Positions 53,901 to 55,500 of a stretch of DNA of 55,500 nucleotides are shown in pieces. The stretch's first letter is position 1, and each line of letters opens with the position of its first letter. The position numbers and the translations under genes are program-made. Source of the DNA: Desulfuromonadales bacterium (GTDB taxonomy: Bacteria; Desulfobacterota; Desulfuromonadia; Geobacterales; Pseudopelobacteraceae); contig JACAAY010000021.1 of NCBI GenBank assembly GCA_013377095.1, positions 1 to 55,500 of the forward strand, written 5' to 3'. The notes under the pieces were generated by a model. That model worked only from the letters and a program-made list of their open reading frames with translations, was not told where the DNA came from and searched no databases.

Positions 53901-54369
53901 GAATGAGTTTCTCTGTCTGGCGGATTTCGTGCGACCGCTCAGCTCAAGCGAGCGGGACAGCGTGGCCCTGCTGGTGACCACCGCCGGCGAGGGGGTTCGT
54001 GAGCAGTCCGAACGCTGGAAAGGGGAGGGGGAGTACCTGAAGTCCCACGTGCTGCAGGCCCTGGCGCTTGAACTGGCCGAGGCTACCGCCGAGTACACCC
54101 ACAAGCGCATCCGTGACGCCTGGGGTATCAGCGACTCCCCGGATCTGTCGATGGCTGATGTGCTGCACGGTACCTATCGCGGAATCCGGGTTTCACCCGG
54201 CTACAGCTGCTGCCCGGAAATGAGCGACCAGGAGAAAATCTTTGCCCTGCTCAAGCCGGCCAGTATCGGCATGCAGCTGACCGAGGGGCAGATGATGGAT
54301 CCGGAGGCCAGCGTCTCAGCGCTGGTCTTCCATCACCAGCAGGCGCGCTATTTCAACATCGAGCGCTGA
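50908..54369 (+). CDS. metH: B12-dependent methionine synthase
   Basis: 1153 residues against about 1230 for E. coli MetH; all four modules are present. The homocysteine domain (about 1-310) has DGAMGTQIQARNLSADDFGG, a zinc Cys in GLNCATGP and the CC pair in VGGCCGTTPEH. The pterin domain (about 325-610) has GERTNVIGSRKFKNLI and DSTDARVMELALQ. The B12 domain (about 630-860) has the cobalt-ligand His729 in GDVHDIGKNLVEII. The activation domain (to 1153) ends with RGIRVSPGYSCCPEMSDQEK. It methylates homocysteine with methyltetrahydrofolate. The start is preceded by a weak AAGGAAT site. No cobalamin or SAM riboswitch was seen in the 200 bases upstream. Confidence 0.96.
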   Translation: MNNSLITALSQRILVMDGAMGTQIQARNLSADDFGGPSFEGCNEQLVLTRPEVILRIHRDYLEAGADIISTDTFGATDFVLAEYGLEDQVHEINCRAAGIARQACDALVTPARPRWVAGSMGPTTRTISVTGGVTFQQLVTAFRLQALGLLAGGVDLLLLETAQDTLNLKAAAEGIRLAFGEQGRRVPLMISGTIEATGTMLAGQGVDAFYTSLAHLEDHLGMISIGLNCATGPEFMTDHLRVLAQLATCHVSVYPNAGLPDEHGQYAETPASLAHKLARFVDEGWLNMVGGCCGTTPEHIAAIARLVEGKQPRRPQIERQRVVTGIEALFVEEDSRPVLVGERTNVIGSRKFKNLIADERFEEGSEIARAQVRGGAQVIDVCVANPDRNELDDMEQLLRFLPRKVRAPIMIDSTDARVMELALQRLQGKSILNSINLEDGEERFSKVAPLLHRYGGAVVVGCIDEDKQQGMAITRQRKLEIARRSHDLLVNRYGLRSEDLIFDPLVFPVGTGDRNYIGSAEETIAGVRLIADAFPRSSTILGISNVSFGLPQAGREVLNSVFLHHCVKAGLTYAIVNTEKLERFAGISPEELRLAEDLIFWRGSDPVAAFAAHFRDRKAVVRAPSATLPLDERLARYIIEGSKEGLTTDLDAALGRGDTPLDIINGALMAGMAEVGRLFNDNQLIVAEVLQSAESMKSAVAHLEPHLEKSDSATKATLLLATVKGDVHDIGKNLVEIILGNNGFRVINLGIKVPPEELIAAARREKPDFIALSGLLVKSAQQMVVTAADLKAAGIDLPLMVGGAALTRRFADTRIAGESAGPVLYAKDAMDALDLANRLADDAKRPALLRDLAERQELARSESTSRQAPTTPLQTTVRSAIATDLPLAIAPDFAEHILKTIPLDHVLPYISRQMLYGKYLGLKGTVDRLLEAGDEKAVRLRDTVEEIIALLRREALIHPKALYRFFPAAGDGNDLVIFDPHNSTLELMRFSFPRQPVNEFLCLADFVRPLSSSERDSVALLVTTAGEGVREQSERWKGEGEYLKSHVLQALALELAEATAEYTHKRIRDAWGISDSPDLSMADVLHGTYRGIRVSPGYSCCPEMSDQEKIFALLKPASIGMQLTEGQMMDPEASVSALVFHHQQARYFNIER

Positions 54370-54527
54370 AAGCGGGGGGAGCGTGAAGTAAAGTTTCTGA
54401 GTACAGAAGTTTACTAATCGAAATTATAAGAAAAATTGACCACGTATCCCGTGTTGTGTACATTAGCGACATTGTATAGCTGCTCGGGAGATGTCAGTGG
54501 GAAAGTTAGCGTCAGAATGTGAAACAG

Positions 54528-54568
54528 CGCCGCTCCGAGTCGAATCAATGGCTTGGGCGGCGTTTTTT
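54528..54568 (+). terminator. Intrinsic terminator downstream of metH
   Basis: CGCCGC (54528-54533) pairs with GCGGCG (54557-54562), supported by CGAG/CTTG inside, and TTTTTT follows. It is 160 bases after the metH stop and 73 before the next gene, so it can end the metH transcript or serve a short leader RNA. The rest of 54370-54640 is AT-rich without a gene. Confidence 0.75.
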
Positions 54569-54640
54569 ATTGAAGGGTACTTGTTTCGTTGTGTTTATCA
54601 CATGACTGACGGAATCGCTGGATCATCGGGGAGAAAGCAT

Positions 54641-55219
54641 ATGAGAGAGCTGCTATTTCAACTGGGACTCGTATGCTGTTTCTGTGTTGCGGTGCTCGAA
54701 CCACTCTCAGCTGGTGGACAGTCAGCTACTTTGCCTCGAATTGTGGCAGAGGAAGCTTTCTCGACCAGTGGATTGCATGTCATTGGCGTGGATTCAGATG
54801 CGGATCATCAACTGCGTTGGGCTACCTGGGGTAAACATTCGAAACACGGGATGTCGACCGTATTGGCGCTGATGAAAAAAACGCGGAATGGAGTAACCAT
54901 CCTCTGGTTGAAGGAAAAACTGGACAGTTATGAACCTGGCTTGCTGCGACTTACCAGTTGGCGATATGGGCAGCATCCTGTTCTTGCGCTGTCATACCGC
55001 TATGGCGCTTTAGCCGAACAAGTTGAGTTTTACGGACTTGACGCAAAAAATGGACCGGTAAAAGTTGGAGAGGGATTGGGCGAAGACATCGAGTGGAGTG
55101 TTAATTCGAAAGGTGAGGGATTGTTGAACATATACTCTAAGTCTGGAGACCACATGCTTCCAACTTGCTATCGCTGGGAGAATAAAAAACAACAACTGGA
55201 ACGTGTGGATTGCAAGTAA
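54641..55219 (+). CDS. Secreted protein of unknown function
   Basis: 192 residues from the ATG at 54641 (GGGGAGAAAGC site; in-frame starts further upstream, e.g. 54602, have none and would run through the terminator). A signal peptide (MRELLFQLGLVCCFCVAVLE, cleaved about 26-29) precedes a beta-rich domain: LHVIGVDSDADHQLRWATWG, NGVTILWLKEKLDSYEPGLL, YGQHPVLALSYRYGALAEQV, DIEWSVNSKGEGLLNIYSKS. I do not recognise the family. The repeated strand pattern suggests a small beta-propeller or beta-sandwich. The gene stands alone. Confidence 0.65.
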   Translation: MRELLFQLGLVCCFCVAVLEPLSAGGQSATLPRIVAEEAFSTSGLHVIGVDSDADHQLRWATWGKHSKHGMSTVLALMKKTRNGVTILWLKEKLDSYEPGLLRLTSWRYGQHPVLALSYRYGALAEQVEFYGLDAKNGPVKVGEGLGEDIEWSVNSKGEGLLNIYSKSGDHMLPTCYRWENKKQQLERVDCK

Positions 55220-55310
55220 GTTTCAATAGAGTCCTCCATGATTTACCTGATTGTTTCCAGCGTTTGCCCTATGCCCGTTGTGATAAGTACATAAGAAAAA
55301 TCGGACTGAT

Positions 55311-55466
55311 ATGAAACTCTTATTTGTCTGCAGCCGGAATCGCCTGCGCAGCCCAACAGCCGAAGCTGTCTTTTCAACCTTTCCGGGTGTCGAGGCGCGG
55401 TCAGCAGGCACAAGCCATGACGCAGAGGAGACGATTTCAGCCGAGTTAATTGATGTCTTTCAGTAA
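55311..55466 (+). pseudogene. Low-molecular-weight protein-tyrosine phosphatase fragment, interrupted
   Basis: The frame reads MKLLFVCSRNRLRSPTAEAV then FSTFPGVEARSAGTSHDAEE, with the phosphatase P-loop C(X)5R-S as CSRNRLRS (C7, R13). It stops after TISAELIDVFQ. Family members continue with 'WAD.I.VME' and are about 105-150 residues, so this one is cut. Right behind the cut lies a perfect hairpin typical of an IS200-like left end, so an insertion has probably split the gene. The 3' part is outside the window. Confidence 0.65.
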
Positions 55467-55500
55467 ACCACCGGCTCTGCCGGTGAGACTTGAAAAGGCT
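55460..55500 (+). mobile_element. Probable left end of an IS200/IS605-type element
   Basis: CACCGGC (55469-55475) pairs with GCCGGTG (55479-55485) around TCT, preceded by GTAAAC. Subterminal hairpins of this kind mark the ends of IS200-like or REP-associated Y1-transposase elements. It begins exactly where the phosphatase sequence is lost. The transposase would lie past the window edge. Confidence 0.45.

Noticed and set aside
54491..54640. Upstream extension of the secreted protein at 54641
   Set aside because: The extension would cover the terminator hairpin at 54528-54568 and place the signal peptide 50 residues inside the protein.

Overview
The window looks like chromosome of a GC-rich deltaproteobacterial anaerobe of the Geobacter / Pelobacter propionicus type (Desulfuromonadia). 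This is inference from gene content: HisKA_2-type sensor kinases with stacked PAS domains, a PocR-domain kinase, a GEMM-type cyclic-dinucleotide riboswitch, B12-dependent MetH, a PDH-type 2-oxoacid dehydrogenase, and interspersed palindromic repeats. No rRNA or tRNA gene was seen.

Layout. (1) 1-2.7 kb: the 5' part of a secreted beta-helix gene, an IS4-type transposase remnant, a GEMM-like riboswitch with a terminator, a solitary ParB-like gene and a stretch of RNA hairpins. (2) 2.7-16.65 kb: a WYL regulator, a stand-alone DEDDh exonuclease, a complete type I-E CRISPR-Cas system (cas3, cse1, cse2, cas6e, cas7e, cas5e, cas1, cas2) and a leader-proximal array of 56 repeats and 55 spacers on a strict 61-base period. 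(3) 16.65-23.1 kb: an accessory, partly decayed stretch. It holds a 5'-truncated surface/pilus-type gene directly behind the last repeat, a gene broken by an in-frame amber codon, a 199-residue protein with the LSGC...H signature of CNF1/BLF1-type deamidases, a zinc-ribbon protein with decapeptide QF repeats, a flavin reductase-like protein, an isoprenylcysteine methyltransferase-like protein, a GxxExxY cassette between inverted GCAAAG arrays, and a Cys/Met-type PLP enzyme. (4) 23.1-31.9 kb (minus strand): three sensor kinases without response regulators, a small CxxC protein and a decayed solute-binding protein. (5) 32-36.6 kb: E1alpha-E1beta-E2 of a 2-oxoacid dehydrogenase and an aldo/keto reductase. 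(6) 36.7-41.6 kb: an EF-G paralogue, then a lipoprotein, DUF3124 and YitT-family genes. (7) 41.6-47 kb (minus strand): short-chain acyl-CoA genes (DUF35, a thiolase-like protein lacking the usual Cys, acyl-CoA dehydrogenase, 3-hydroxyacyl-CoA dehydrogenase, thiolase). (8) 47-55.5 kb: a PAS/CxxC protein, a secreted beta-helix protein, an antitoxin-like relic, metH, a secreted protein of unknown function and a low-molecular-weight phosphatase cut off next to an IS200-like hairpin.

How the genes may work together. The cas genes form a full I-E system: Cascade (Cse1, Cse2, Cas7e, Cas5e, Cas6e), Cas3 for target destruction and Cas1-Cas2 for acquisition. The neighbouring DEDDh exonuclease is a candidate prespacer-trimming partner and the WYL protein a candidate regulator. 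The strongest leads for something undescribed are the LSGC/H deamidase-like protein at 18261-18860, the exonuclease/WYL neighbourhood of the cas locus, and the Cys-less thiolase-like/DUF35 pair. All functions are read from sequence motifs recalled from memory; no database search was possible.
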